From Pseudoalteromonas lipolytica (lineage in GTDB: Bacteria > Pseudomonadota > Gammaproteobacteria > Enterobacterales > Alteromonadaceae): 64,000 nucleotides of DNA. Below the pieces are notes generated by a model. That model was not told the DNA's origin, did no database searches, and saw nothing but the letters and a program-made list of their open reading frames with translations. Within the stretch, counting starts at the first letter, position 1. Every line of letters starts with the position of its first letter. Positions 15,591 to 26,105 of this stretch are shown piece by piece. Location: positions 20,619-84,618 of the forward strand of contig NZ_LJTC01000009.1 of the NCBI RefSeq assembly GCF_001306915.1, in the 5' to 3' direction. A program made the translations under genes and the position numbers.

Positions 15591-18500
15591 TTATAACTCA
15601 GATTCTTTAATTGCGTTTAAAACACGTTTAGCAGATACAGGATAAGGTGTCCCTAGTGTTTGTGCAAATAAAGAAACACGTAACTCCTGTTGCATCCAAA
15701 ATATCGCACTGATCTCTTCAGGAATTGGCATTCCCTTAGGGATTTTGTTCGCTAGTTTTTGATATTGCTCGGCTACTTTTTCAAGCTCAAGTACACACAA
15801 CCTATCGCGGTTAGGGTCAACAGGTAGCTTTTCTAAGCGGCGTTCAATGGCTTTTAAGTAACGAATTAAATCCGTCATCTTTGCTGCCCCATGCTGGCTA
15901 ACAAAGCCTTTGAACACTAAGCTTTGTAACTGTGATTTAATATCACCGTGCGCTGTTATCATGGTTAGATCAACGCGTCCTTTCATCCGTTTATTTAAGC
16001 CATGTGCAATACTTAGCACTTGCTCTACTTGGGTGGCAATCTCAACCACCGTGTCACCAAGCTCACCACGAATTTGCTCTTTCGCTTTTTCAAACGCATC
16101 TGCAGTGCGGATGTTGCCATATTTAGTTAGTAGGCTATCGACGGCTGCAGCGATACAGTCATCAATTAAGTCATTGACCTTACCAAACGGATTAAAGTAC
16201 AAACCTAATTTAGATTTATTCGGTAAATTTTGCTGTAAATACTTAATCGGTGATGGCACATTTAATAACACTAAGCGACGTAAACCTTGTTGGTGCGCCT
16301 GCTGAGCTTTGTGTTCATTATCAAATAACTCAACCGCTGCTGAGTCTTTTTTATCCACCAGCGCTGGAAACGCTTTGATTTCGTATTGACCTTGCTTTTT
16401 CACGTAAGAACTTGGTAACTCACCAAAACTCCACTCGGTCAAATCAGCTTTCTCTATGCCCTTGTCGGCTACTTTCGATAAGGTATCCGTTACCTTACCT
16501 TGTAACTGAGCTTTTAGTTTAGATAAATTTAAACCGCGAGCGAGTAACTTATCGTGTTCATCGCGTACTTCAAACTGTAAGCGTAAATGCGGAGCAAGGG
16601 TTGATAAATCCCATGCATCTGGCTCAACACGCACACCTGTCATACGTAATAAGCGCGTGCTAATTGCATCAATTAAGTTGCCTTGCATCGGCTCGATTGC
16701 AGCAAGTACCGCATCGGCGTAGTTTGGCGCAGGCACAAAGTTGCGACGGATCGTTTTTGGTAGCGACTTGATAAGCGCACAAATTAATTCATGTCTAAAT
16801 GCAGGAATATGCCAATCAAAGCCAGTTTCTTGCACTTGGTTTAACAGTGCTACCGGAATTTGTACCGCAACACCATCAACGGCTTGGCCTGGATCAAAAT
16901 GATAAGCCAGTGGTAATAACAAGTTCTCTTGCTGCCATGTATCTGGGTAATCGAACTCGGTGACATGATCGGCACCATGCTGCATTAATTCTTCTCGAGA
17001 CATATGCAAAAAGCGCTTATCTTTTTGTTTTTGTCCCTTCCACCACTTATTAAACGCAGCACGATTATTTACATCTTGCGGAATTTTCTTGTCGTAGAAT
17101 TCAAATAAGGTTTGTTCATCAACCAAGATATCACGGCGGCGAGATTTATTTTCAAGAACCTGAATATCTTCAATTAACTCTTGGTTATAGTGTAAAAACC
17201 CTTCATTTTGACCCAGCTCTTGCTCTACCAACGCCGAGCGAATAAACAACTCGCGACTTACTTTTGGATCAATATTGCTATAAACACAGCGGCGCTTATT
17301 AACAATTAATAGGCCATACAGGGTTTGCTGTTCAAACGCGATAACTGCACCCGGCTTTTTCTCCCAATGCGGTTCGCTGTAGCTGCGCTTTACTAAATGC
17401 TGTGCAAAGCCTTCAACCCATTTTAGGTCTATGCGTGCGTTGATCCGCGCATAAAGTTTGCTGGTTTCAACAAGCTCAGCCGACATAATCCATTTTGGGC
17501 TCTTTTTAAATAATCCTGAGCCTGGAAAAATATGAAACTGGCTATTGCGTGCGCCTTTATAAATTTGTTTTTCATCTTTAAAACCAATATGACTTAGCAT
17601 ACCGCTTAATAAAGATTGATGGATTCGTTCGCTATCAGCAACATTGGTAGTGGCCTTAATGCCCATTTCATTACACACCGTTGATAGCTGATAAACAATA
17701 TCTTGCCATTCGCGGATCCGCATATAGGCTAAAAAGTCTTTTTGGCATAACTTTCTAAATTGGCTATTGCTCAATTCAGATTGCTGCTCTTCAAGGTAAT
17801 TCCATAAATTTAAAAAGGCGATAAAATCTGAATCTGGATCGTCAAAACGGCCGTGCTTTTCATCCGCTGCACCGCGTTTTTCTTGTGGTCGCTCTCTTGG
17901 ATCTTGAATCGACAATGCCGCAACAATAATGATCACTTCACGCAGTGCACCTAAGCCATCGGCAGTCAGCACCATTTTCGCTAAACGTGGATCAACCGGT
18001 AAACGGCTTAAACTTCTGCCTGATTTAGTAAGCTCAGTCTTTTTATGACGTTTAGCTGGCTTAATGGCTTCGAGTTCTTCAAGTAGCGTTAAACCATCGT
18101 TGATATTTCGGCTATCTGGCGCTTGCACGAACGGGAACTGTTGCATGTCGCCAAGCCCTAAACCAAGCATTTGCAAAATAACAGAGGCTAAGTTGGTGCG
18201 TAAAATTTCAGGATCAGTAAACTCTGGACGCGAATTAAAGTCTTCTTCGCTATATAAACGAATACAGATACCCGCTTCAATACGGCCACAGCGGCCTTTT
18301 CGCTGATTGGCACTAGCTTGTGAAATCGGCTCAATCGGTAATCGTTGTACCTTGGTACGATAGCTATAACGGCTGATACGCGCGGTACCTGGGTCGATAA
18401 CATAGCGAATACCCGGCACCGTTAGTGATGTTTCAGCCACGTTGGTGGCTAAAATAATATGACGGCGGCTATGCGGCGCAAAAATTCGGTTTTGTTCTGC

Positions 18501-19481
18501 GTTTGATAGACGCGAATATAGCGGTAAAACATCGGTGCCTTTGAGGTTTCGCTTTGATAACGCATCGGCGGTATCGCGAATTTCTCGTTCACCGTTCATG
18601 AAAATTAGAATATCGCCGGGACCTTCATCACACAGCTCATCAACGGCATCAAAAATACCCTGTAATTGGTCACCATCCGCTTCCATCTCATCTTTATTGA
18701 TTTCAGTAGTTGGTCTGTAACGAACCTCTACTGGGAAAGTACGACCTGATACTTCAATGATGGGTGCATCGTCAAAATGTTTAGAAAAGCGCTCAGGGTC
18801 AATTGTTGCTGAGGTAATAATAACTTTTAAGTCAGGACGTTTTGGCAGTAAATTTTTTAAATAGCCTAAGATGAAATCGATATTCAGACTACGTTCGTGG
18901 GCTTCATCGATGATGATGGTATCGTACTGGTTTAGGTATCTGTCTTGTTGAATTTCAGCCAGCAGAATACCGTCTGTCATCAATTTAATGTAGCTATTGT
19001 CAGAAACTTGGTCACTAAAGCGAATTTTAAAGCCCACTTGTTGACCTAGCTCGCATTGCATTTCTTCTGCAATACGATTCGCGACACTTCGAGCCGCGAG
19101 TCGGCGAGGCTGCGTGTGGCCAATGTATCCATCAACACCGCGGCCAAGCTCTAAACACATTTTTGGGATTTGTGTCGTTTTACCAGAGCCTGTTTCACCG
19201 GCGATAATCACCACTTGGTTATTGGCAATCGCCTGTTTAATGTCATCTTTCTTTTGACTAACAGGAAGCTGCTCTGGGTAGGTCACTGTAGGTAAGGCAG
19301 TCAAACGTTGCTCGCGCAATTGCTGCGAACGGCTAATATCTTCTGCTATTTTTTGCGCTATGCTCGCTTGCTTAGTTTCATCGTTGATTTTTTTGATGCC
19401 ATGAAGGCGTTTTTTGAAGATGAATTGATCTTTGCGTAAACACGTTTTTAATTCGCCAAACAGCGGACCTAGGTTAACCAC
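15591..19481 (-). CDS. hrpA: ATP-dependent RNA helicase HrpA
   Basis: DEAH-box RNA helicase of 1296 residues, close to the E. coli length of 1300. E. coli HrpA is implicated in fimbrial mRNA processing and in resolving stalled ribosomes. Visible motifs are Walker A GETGSGKT (95-102), DEAH (192-195), SAT, NVAETSLTVPG and QRKGRCGR. The OB-fold and long HrpA-specific C-terminal region follow. The start is a GTG at 19481 with AAGGG upstream; no in-frame ATG lies near the N-terminus, and alignment from memory suggests the protein is slightly shorter at this end than in E. coli. It heads a tight run with the receiver and PilZ genes, an unusual combination. Confidence 0.95.
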   Translation of the reverse strand: MVNLGPLFGELKTCLRKDQFIFKKRLHGIKKINDETKQASIAQKIAEDISRSQQLREQRLTALPTVTYPEQLPVSQKKDDIKQAIANNQVVIIAGETGSGKTTQIPKMCLELGRGVDGYIGHTQPRRLAARSVANRIAEEMQCELGQQVGFKIRFSDQVSDNSYIKLMTDGILLAEIQQDRYLNQYDTIIIDEAHERSLNIDFILGYLKNLLPKRPDLKVIITSATIDPERFSKHFDDAPIIEVSGRTFPVEVRYRPTTEINKDEMEADGDQLQGIFDAVDELCDEGPGDILIFMNGEREIRDTADALSKRNLKGTDVLPLYSRLSNAEQNRIFAPHSRRHIILATNVAETSLTVPGIRYVIDPGTARISRYSYRTKVQRLPIEPISQASANQRKGRCGRIEAGICIRLYSEEDFNSRPEFTDPEILRTNLASVILQMLGLGLGDMQQFPFVQAPDSRNINDGLTLLEELEAIKPAKRHKKTELTKSGRSLSRLPVDPRLAKMVLTADGLGALREVIIIVAALSIQDPRERPQEKRGAADEKHGRFDDPDSDFIAFLNLWNYLEEQQSELSNSQFRKLCQKDFLAYMRIREWQDIVYQLSTVCNEMGIKATTNVADSERIHQSLLSGMLSHIGFKDEKQIYKGARNSQFHIFPGSGLFKKSPKWIMSAELVETSKLYARINARIDLKWVEGFAQHLVKRSYSEPHWEKKPGAVIAFEQQTLYGLLIVNKRRCVYSNIDPKVSRELFIRSALVEQELGQNEGFLHYNQELIEDIQVLENKSRRRDILVDEQTLFEFYDKKIPQDVNNRAAFNKWWKGQKQKDKRFLHMSREELMQHGADHVTEFDYPDTWQQENLLLPLAYHFDPGQAVDGVAVQIPVALLNQVQETGFDWHIPAFRHELICALIKSLPKTIRRNFVPAPNYADAVLAAIEPMQGNLIDAISTRLLRMTGVRVEPDAWDLSTLAPHLRLQFEVRDEHDKLLARGLNLSKLKAQLQGKVTDTLSKVADKGIEKADLTEWSFGELPSSYVKKQGQYEIKAFPALVDKKDSAAVELFDNEHKAQQAHQQGLRRLVLLNVPSPIKYLQQNLPNKSKLGLYFNPFGKVNDLIDDCIAAAVDSLLTKYGNIRTADAFEKAKEQIRGELGDTVVEIATQVEQVLSIAHGLNKRMKGRVDLTMITAHGDIKSQLQSLVFKGFVSQHGAAKMTDLIRYLKAIERRLEKLPVDPNRDRLCVLELEKVAEQYQKLANKIPKGMPIPEEISAIFWMQQELRVSLFAQTLGTPYPVSAKRVLNAIKESEL

Positions 19482-19550
19482 CCGATACCCTTATATTTCT
19501 TAACCAATAGACTGATATTGTATCAAATAATCTATCAGGTGGTCATGGCT

Positions 19551-20429
19551 TTATTTAATCCGTTCGGTTGGAATTGGCATTGCACACACATCGATAAAAT
19601 TGGGGCTTTCAACAAACCACGCTTCTACTCGGTTTTTACGTGCTTCAATGAGGGCTTTAAATGCATTTGAGTCTGTTTTCATCACCCGAAACTCACTGTT
19701 ATCAGTGTCTTTAATATCTGCTAATACTTGCATATCGGTGATGGGGTTAAATGCCTGACCTTCAGTGGCTGTACGCTGCAATAAATTAAAGTGTTCCATG
19801 CCTTCTAAAACACGACCAAATACGGTGATATTACGGTCTAAATAGCGCTGGCTATTGCCAATGGTTACATAAAATTCGGTACCACCCGAATTGATATCAT
19901 TATCGCGGGCCATGGCAAAGACCCCTGGGCAATGTACTTGCCATGTTTCTGTTTGGCTTAGGTTTTGTGCCACAGCAAAGCCATTTAAAAAGCCCGTTTT
20001 AGTGGCATAGCCATCAGGCCCTTTAAGCTCTGTAATCGCTAAAGGCGTCTTTGTGCGTAGATAAAACTCAGCAGGTAACCCTTTTTTAGCATTTTTAACG
20101 GGTTTACTTTCGCTAGCATCCCCGCCCTGCGCGACAAACCCTTCAACAAATCGATACACACTTAGGCCTTGATAAAACCCTTCTTTGGCAAGCTGTCGCA
20201 TGTTATTTGCGTGAATGGGCGCTAATTCATCGTTTAGTTCGATATAAGCCGCACCCGTAGGTAAGGTTAATTTAATGACGTTTTCGGCACTGACTTTTCG
20301 CCACTCACTACTACTTGCGGTCATAATGATTTCGCCAGCAGAACGTTTTTGACTAGTTTCTTTTGCATCAACATCAATTGGTGCAGCTAAGAAGGCACCA
20401 AGGCATAAGGTTAATAGACTTAATTTCAT
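19551..20429 (-). CDS. Exported cyclophilin-type peptidyl-prolyl isomerase
   Basis: Peptidyl-prolyl cis-trans isomerase of 292 residues with a signal peptide (MKLSLLTLCLGAFLAAP..., cut near residue 22), so it acts in the periplasm. Cyclophilin core signatures are GLSVYRFVEGFVAQGGD, NDINSGGTEFYVTIG and RYLDRNITVFGRVLEGMEH. It is longer than PpiA (190 residues) because of insertions and a C-terminal extension with two Cys-containing segments. It lies between hrpA and tamB with gaps of about 70 and 90 bases, all on the minus strand. An outer-membrane protein folding role beside tamAB is plausible but not shown. Confidence 0.9.
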   Translation of the reverse strand: MKLSLLTLCLGAFLAAPIDVDAKETSQKRSAGEIIMTASSSEWRKVSAENVIKLTLPTGAAYIELNDELAPIHANNMRQLAKEGFYQGLSVYRFVEGFVAQGGDASESKPVKNAKKGLPAEFYLRTKTPLAITELKGPDGYATKTGFLNGFAVAQNLSQTETWQVHCPGVFAMARDNDINSGGTEFYVTIGNSQRYLDRNITVFGRVLEGMEHFNLLQRTATEGQAFNPITDMQVLADIKDTDNSEFRVMKTDSNAFKALIEARKNRVEAWFVESPNFIDVCAMPIPTERIK

Positions 20430-20520
20430 TGTTATTATCTTTTAAGTAATTGACAATTCAGCCTATTAACTTAAACCTAAATAAGCAAGTAAAAGCGATG
20501 TTTGATCACAAGCGTAGGTA

Positions 20521-23500
20521 TTAATCCCAATCAAACTTATAAAGAATATCAACATTTTGATTCAAGCCACTGGTCACCTCAATATACAGTTGCGACAGCA
20601 GTTGATAGCGAACCGCCACTTCACTTAATGAATCAAAAATACCGACACTGTATTTAACTTGAATACCTGGAGTAACATAGCCAGATATTTCAACTTTAGT
20701 GTCATCGCCACTACCACTTGAACTTAAACTGACATCTGACAAACCAAAGCTTTCGCCAATCTTAGAAACCATTCCTTCACTACGGTTAACACCTTGGGCA
20801 AGCAATAATTGAGTGAGCATCGCATCGGTCGAGCTATCTCCTTCATCAAGAGGTTGCCCATTTAATAAATAAGCCAATGCTTGTGCTTGATCCATCGCAG
20901 GCTCTGAGAATACTTTTAACGAAGGTTGTTCAACATTACCTGTTAAGGTAATACCTGCAATCACGCCATTCGAGGTGTTATCAGGGTTACGAATTGCCTT
21001 AATATTTAGGTAAGGCTTCTCAATTGAGCCGCTAAAACCAACTTGTCCAGTTCGGATTATCAAATCTTGACCAAAAGCGCGGTAGGTGCCCTGAACAAGG
21101 TTCAATTCACCCGTTGCTATCATCGGTGTAACTTGGTCCATGCTGATGTTGATGTCGCCTTCAACTTTCGACTGTAAGCCAAACGAGTCAACGCGCACAT
21201 CATTTTCAACCAACACCTTTAAGTTAATAGCATAATCAAAAGGGACTTTTTCTGACTGTTGCTGCTCAATATCAACAATGACTTCATCATCGCTGACTTG
21301 CACAGCACCTTCTGGCAGCTCTTCAATGGCGATACGCCCCCATGGCACGACGACTTGGCCATCAAGATTAAACGCATTATCTTTCAACGACATAGTTAAA
21401 TCTGGAGACACTTTAAAGGTAACATCTTGCTGAGCACGAACAAAAAACTCTTTACCATTTAACTTCACATCAACGTCTGGTAGTTCTTGCTGCCAATCAA
21501 TCCCACCTGACAAATCGAGCGCGCCTCCTTCAGCATCTTTGAGCTCCCCCTTGAGCGTTGCACTTTGATTATTAAAGGCAATGTTCACATAAGAGTTTTG
21601 CAGCGATACAGGCAAGGTTGCCCCTTCAAGATTGATTTTTTCAACATCAAAGTCACCATTGAGTAATGGTTCTTTCAAGGTGCCTGCAATAGCTAATCGG
21701 CCTTTAATGTCGCCTGTTAATTGCTCAAGTGACGAAATAAAAGGCCGTAAGTTTGTTAACTCAATTTTCTCAATAACCAAGTCGCCCGCTAAGTTCTGCT
21801 GATTTTGAATATCATCAATGTTGAGCTCGGACGTCACTTTACCTAACACAGAGGAGTCAAGGGTAGCATTAAGTTTACCAACTTGCGCGTCACTCATTGC
21901 CGAGACCTCTAAAACCTCGACTGGTAATTTATAAACATTTGCCCCATCAATTAAAGATGCTTCTAGCTGCTGAGTTTTGATATTGGCACGGATGGTTTTT
22001 AATGCGCCATTATTCCAATTAGCAACAAACTCCCCGTTTGCATCGCCAGTTACTTTCAAGTTATCGGGTAAGAAGTGTTTAAATTCAGCAATAGATAACG
22101 CAGCAAGCTGTGCATTTAACTGACCTAATTGTTTAGTTTGCTGCAAGGTCTCAAAGCATAGTTTTGAGTTATCGCTTTGCCAGCAATGCGCGCCTACATT
22201 AAAGTCAAAGGTTTTGGTATTCACTTGAATATTAACTGGCTTATTAGTGCCAAAACGCACCTGATTATCAGTAACAAGAATTTGACTTAATGCACCTTGC
22301 CAAGTTTCTTTATTAAATTTACCGTCAACATCGAATGATGCCTTGCCTTGATCTGCATCGAGTAAAAAAGTTAAATGGTGATCTGTTTTATCACCACTGG
22401 CATCTAACTCAATTTGATTAATTTTGTGCTCTGCGATCGATGCGGAATCAAGCACCAGTGATACATCCGTTTGCCAGTTTGCGGCGTAATCAAATTGCCC
22501 TTTTAATGTTAAACCGTCAACCTGAATATCTTGATAACTCAAGGTATTCAGGACTAAACTTAAATCAACAGTAGGCTCAAGACGCTCTCCACGCAAACTC
22601 AGATCAGCAAAGCCCTTGCCTTGCATAGGCAAAACATCTTGATCACTTGCATCTAAACGCAATTTACCGTCGACACGCCATACTTTATCCACCTGTCCCG
22701 ATAACGCAATTTCATTTTTACCGCTTTTTATTTCAAGTTTTTTAAAACTTGCATGCAAGCTACTATCAAGCTCAAAATCCGACAACAAAGTCACTGGAAT
22801 TTGATTCACAGAGCCATTTAATTGCGTGTTATCTAACGCAAGCTGCCACTCACCTGCCTGTAAGTTAAATGAACCATTGAATTCACCAGATAAATCACTA
22901 CTAAGAGCATCCGTTAAATATTGGGCTTTTAAGTGGCTTAAAGCCCCTTTAAATTCGCTTTTTACCCCATTCGACCAATCAACAGATGCGTTAATATCTG
23001 CTTTACTGTCATTAGCATTGAGGCTTAATTGCTCAAGTTTTGCATTTGTTAAACTACCCTGTAATTTTGATTTCACAGTCATCGCAGGTAATGCGTCTAG
23101 TTGCGTGACTAAACTCAAATCGACAGCATAAGCATCGGCATGGCCTTTGGCTTTTAAATCAAAGTCCGATAATTGCAGCTGCTGTGTGTCTGTGGCAATT
23201 TGCCACTTTGCTATCTGGCCTGTTAAATCAAATGGGTAATTTGTTTGTTTTAGATTCACAGCCCCTTTTAACTGTGCAGGGTATGTTCCTTGCGTTACTA
23301 AACTTAACTTTAAATCCGCAAGCGGGCCTGAAAGCGACAGATTAGCTTGATGTTCAGTGCTTTTTACAGACACGGCCCCCTCAATAGTGTTTTCACCAGA
23401 AAGCTCAGCCGTTAAATTAGTATGCAATTGCCATTGCTGATAGCTTGCAGCAAGCTTTTTAAGATTAATATCGCTCTCTTTGGCTGAGGCAACCAATTCA

Positions 23501-24207
23501 ATATTTTCAATAAGCTGAGCCTGTTCTGCGCCATAAGGGGTAATGGCAACTTTACTTATTTGAAATTGCTTTAGCTCAACATCAATCGGGACCCTAATAT
23601 CAATTGCGGGCAATGCTGGCAACTCAGTTAATGGGGCTGATTTAGGCTGCTCTTTTGTTTCGTGCAGCATTACAGCAACATCAGCAATAGTCAGTGTATC
23701 CACTGTTAAATCCGTTGCTTCGCCGCGAGCACTTAAGTTTAGTTTGTTGACTGTTACATCGGCACTTGGGTGCGCTAGATTAAAGCGATTAATTGCAACA
23801 CGCTTAACAACGACCTTCATAGGTAAACTAATTTGTGTGACTTGCTCAACATTAGGTTCTGTTTCAGTGCTCTGCTCAGTTGATACTGCCTGATTTTTAA
23901 TATTTAAATCAATCGATTGGGCGCTTAAATTATCAAGACAAACCCCATCACAACGCCACCAAAATAAATCAATTTTTAGCTGCTTTGCATCAAACTTGAT
24001 GCTTTGATTTTCAAAGTGAACATCAAACGCATCGTTATATAAAAAACGACCAGATGGCAACTTGATTGATAAGCCATCAACTAACTTATTCGCCGTGAAT
24101 GCAATAAAGTGATTACCAGGCGCGGTGAATAACAAACAAAACACAATAACTAGCAAACTTGCCAGCGTAATTAATAGAACCTTGGTTATCTTTTTTAACA
24201 TCTTCAT
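20521..24207 (-). CDS. tamB: Translocation and assembly module protein TamB
   Basis: Large envelope protein of 1228 residues. A single N-terminal membrane anchor (about residues 7-30) is followed by a long AsmA/TamB-like repetitive beta-rich region in the periplasm and the conserved TamB C-terminal domain (DUF490, about 900-1228: GRIAIEELPEGAVQVSDDEV, GTYRAFGQDLIIRTGQVGFSG, YLLNGQPL), ending in YKFDWD. TamB works with TamA in outer-membrane protein assembly and is implicated in phospholipid transport to the outer membrane. Its ATG overlaps the TamA stop codon by one base (TAATG), so the two are translationally coupled. Confidence 0.95.
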   Translation of the reverse strand: MKMLKKITKVLLITLASLLVIVFCLLFTAPGNHFIAFTANKLVDGLSIKLPSGRFLYNDAFDVHFENQSIKFDAKQLKIDLFWWRCDGVCLDNLSAQSIDLNIKNQAVSTEQSTETEPNVEQVTQISLPMKVVVKRVAINRFNLAHPSADVTVNKLNLSARGEATDLTVDTLTIADVAVMLHETKEQPKSAPLTELPALPAIDIRVPIDVELKQFQISKVAITPYGAEQAQLIENIELVASAKESDINLKKLAASYQQWQLHTNLTAELSGENTIEGAVSVKSTEHQANLSLSGPLADLKLSLVTQGTYPAQLKGAVNLKQTNYPFDLTGQIAKWQIATDTQQLQLSDFDLKAKGHADAYAVDLSLVTQLDALPAMTVKSKLQGSLTNAKLEQLSLNANDSKADINASVDWSNGVKSEFKGALSHLKAQYLTDALSSDLSGEFNGSFNLQAGEWQLALDNTQLNGSVNQIPVTLLSDFELDSSLHASFKKLEIKSGKNEIALSGQVDKVWRVDGKLRLDASDQDVLPMQGKGFADLSLRGERLEPTVDLSLVLNTLSYQDIQVDGLTLKGQFDYAANWQTDVSLVLDSASIAEHKINQIELDASGDKTDHHLTFLLDADQGKASFDVDGKFNKETWQGALSQILVTDNQVRFGTNKPVNIQVNTKTFDFNVGAHCWQSDNSKLCFETLQQTKQLGQLNAQLAALSIAEFKHFLPDNLKVTGDANGEFVANWNNGALKTIRANIKTQQLEASLIDGANVYKLPVEVLEVSAMSDAQVGKLNATLDSSVLGKVTSELNIDDIQNQQNLAGDLVIEKIELTNLRPFISSLEQLTGDIKGRLAIAGTLKEPLLNGDFDVEKINLEGATLPVSLQNSYVNIAFNNQSATLKGELKDAEGGALDLSGGIDWQQELPDVDVKLNGKEFFVRAQQDVTFKVSPDLTMSLKDNAFNLDGQVVVPWGRIAIEELPEGAVQVSDDEVIVDIEQQQSEKVPFDYAINLKVLVENDVRVDSFGLQSKVEGDINISMDQVTPMIATGELNLVQGTYRAFGQDLIIRTGQVGFSGSIEKPYLNIKAIRNPDNTSNGVIAGITLTGNVEQPSLKVFSEPAMDQAQALAYLLNGQPLDEGDSSTDAMLTQLLLAQGVNRSEGMVSKIGESFGLSDVSLSSSGSGDDTKVEISGYVTPGIQVKYSVGIFDSLSEVAVRYQLLSQLYIEVTSGLNQNVDILYKFDWD

Positions 24208-25934
24208 TAGATTTCAGGCCCTATGGTAATACTTAATCGGGTACTTTTACTTTCTTTTGTTAAACCCCAAGCATGGTCGATACGTACAGGACCAACCGGT
24301 GTTAAATACCGAAAACCAAAGCCAGCACCGACTTCGACGCGGTCGCTAAAATCATTTGTTGCGGTACCACTATCGACAAATAAAGCTGCTCGCCAATGCT
24401 CGGCAAATTGATAGTTATACTCAATTGTACCGCTTATTAAGTATTTACCACCAATTAAACGACCTTGTTCATCTTCAGGTGAAATAGATTCATAAGCAAA
24501 ACCACGGACACTTTGATCCCCCCCCGCATAGAAACGAAGCGATAACGGTACGTCATTAATATCTTCAACCAGCATGGCACCTAAATTAGCTCTTAAGTAC
24601 AGTAAATGACGATCGGCGAAGGTATTCAACCATGCGTTTTGCAGTTGTAAACGTAGGATATTAGTTGAAGACATCATGTCCTCTAACCCAAATTCAGCTG
24701 ACAGCAGCCATTGGTACCCCTCGTAAGGAGTCGTTCCGCCCTCAGTGTCTTTTTTGGCGTAGCTGATACCCGGCATCAACATTTTTGCACTTTGTTCTTC
24801 TTCTCCAATTCGGTAGGTTTCATAATCACGGCGGATAAATGCGGTTCGAACCCAATCATCTTCGGTTAACCACTGGCGCTGTAATTGGCCAGTTAAAATT
24901 TTACTGTAAAGGTCATTTGTTACACCATCTTCGAGTTTATAGCCTAACGAAAAACGCCAAAGATCATCATTAGGGTCGTCTACTGGGACGGTATAACCTA
25001 GCGAAATATCTTGCTGCCTCTCTGACACATTTAAGTTGCTTTCAAGATAATGACCGTCTTCCGTTATCCATGGCTTAGTCCATTTAAAGCGAACTTTTGG
25101 GCCAAAATCAGTATTAAAACCGCCACCCACTTCATAGCTATTGGCTGGTTTATGTAATACATCAACATTAACAGGCACTTGGTTGTTTTTACGTTTTGCA
25201 ATGTCTGCATACACACGGACACTGGCAAAATAAGGGGTGCTCGACAGTGCTAAGTTGTAATCAGAAATGTCAGTCGCTTTATATGGCTGACCTTGTTTAA
25301 ATTCAGCCAGCGAGCGAATGTATTTTTCAGCCGGGGTCTCAGTACCAATAGTGATATCACCAAACTGATAACGAGGCCCAGTATCGACATTAAAAATAAT
25401 CTTTGCGCTATTATTTTTTAGCGATACCGCCAATTTATGCTCATGCCATTTTGCATCAAAATAACCTAAGTCTAATAGTTGGCTTTCGATGCGCTTTCTC
25501 GCGGCCTCATATTTGCCGTGATTTAAAAAGTCACCTTGTTTGATTTTGATGCTGTTGACGGCAGACATAAATTCGGCGTCATCTTTACCGGCACCTGTAA
25601 TGGTTACATTGATATCTGCGATTCGAGTAACAGGACCACGCTCAACATCGACAATTAATAGCTGTTGTGCGTTATCAAAACTAATTTTGATAGTCGGCTT
25701 ATAATAACCAAGCGCTTTTAAACTCATTTCTACTTGGCTTTTAGCATGACGCTTTAATGCCTTTGAGGTTTTTTCATCAATTAGTTGCTTAATGTAAAGC
25801 TCAACGTTTTTTTCGAGCTCACCACTGATCCCCTGAATTTTGTAATCTTTAATGACAGTTGAGGCACTAATGGCGTGCTGGCTGTATGAAAAGCAGAAAA
25901 ACACAAAGACAAAAAAGAAATGCCGAGTATACAA
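24207..25934 (-). CDS. tamA: Translocation and assembly module outer-membrane protein TamA
   Basis: Omp85-family outer-membrane protein of 575 residues, the usual length of TamA. After a signal peptide (cut near AISA) come three POTRA domains (about 25-265). The 16-strand barrel follows, with the Omp85 motifs YAGGDQSVRGFAYES and GKYLISGTIEYNY, and the terminal strand ends GPVRIDHAWGLTKESKSTRLSITIGPEI-like. It is the first gene of tamAB and is divergent from the rraB-like gene, with a 171-bp shared promoter region. Confidence 0.95.
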   Translation of the reverse strand: MYTRHFFFVFVFFCFSYSQHAISASTVIKDYKIQGISGELEKNVELYIKQLIDEKTSKALKRHAKSQVEMSLKALGYYKPTIKISFDNAQQLLIVDVERGPVTRIADINVTITGAGKDDAEFMSAVNSIKIKQGDFLNHGKYEAARKRIESQLLDLGYFDAKWHEHKLAVSLKNNSAKIIFNVDTGPRYQFGDITIGTETPAEKYIRSLAEFKQGQPYKATDISDYNLALSSTPYFASVRVYADIAKRKNNQVPVNVDVLHKPANSYEVGGGFNTDFGPKVRFKWTKPWITEDGHYLESNLNVSERQQDISLGYTVPVDDPNDDLWRFSLGYKLEDGVTNDLYSKILTGQLQRQWLTEDDWVRTAFIRRDYETYRIGEEEQSAKMLMPGISYAKKDTEGGTTPYEGYQWLLSAEFGLEDMMSSTNILRLQLQNAWLNTFADRHLLYLRANLGAMLVEDINDVPLSLRFYAGGDQSVRGFAYESISPEDEQGRLIGGKYLISGTIEYNYQFAEHWRAALFVDSGTATNDFSDRVEVGAGFGFRYLTPVGPVRIDHAWGLTKESKSTRLSITIGPEI

Positions 25935-26105
25935 AAAATATCCTTACTTTTTTGGAAGAGTCATAATCTAAAATGAGTACAAAAAGATACTAGCACAGTG
26001 CCATAGCCACTGACATAATTGAAATGTTAAAATTAGTACGCGTTAAACAATTATTTTCGCTACAATAGCGGATAATACCTAGATTTATAATGAACGAGCG
26101 ACTAA
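25935..26105. promoter_or_regulatory. Divergent promoter region tamA / rraB
   Basis: AT-rich spacer of 171 bp between divergent genes. TATAAT-like sequences are present on both strands, but no unique -35/-10 pair could be chosen with confidence. Confidence 0.35.
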
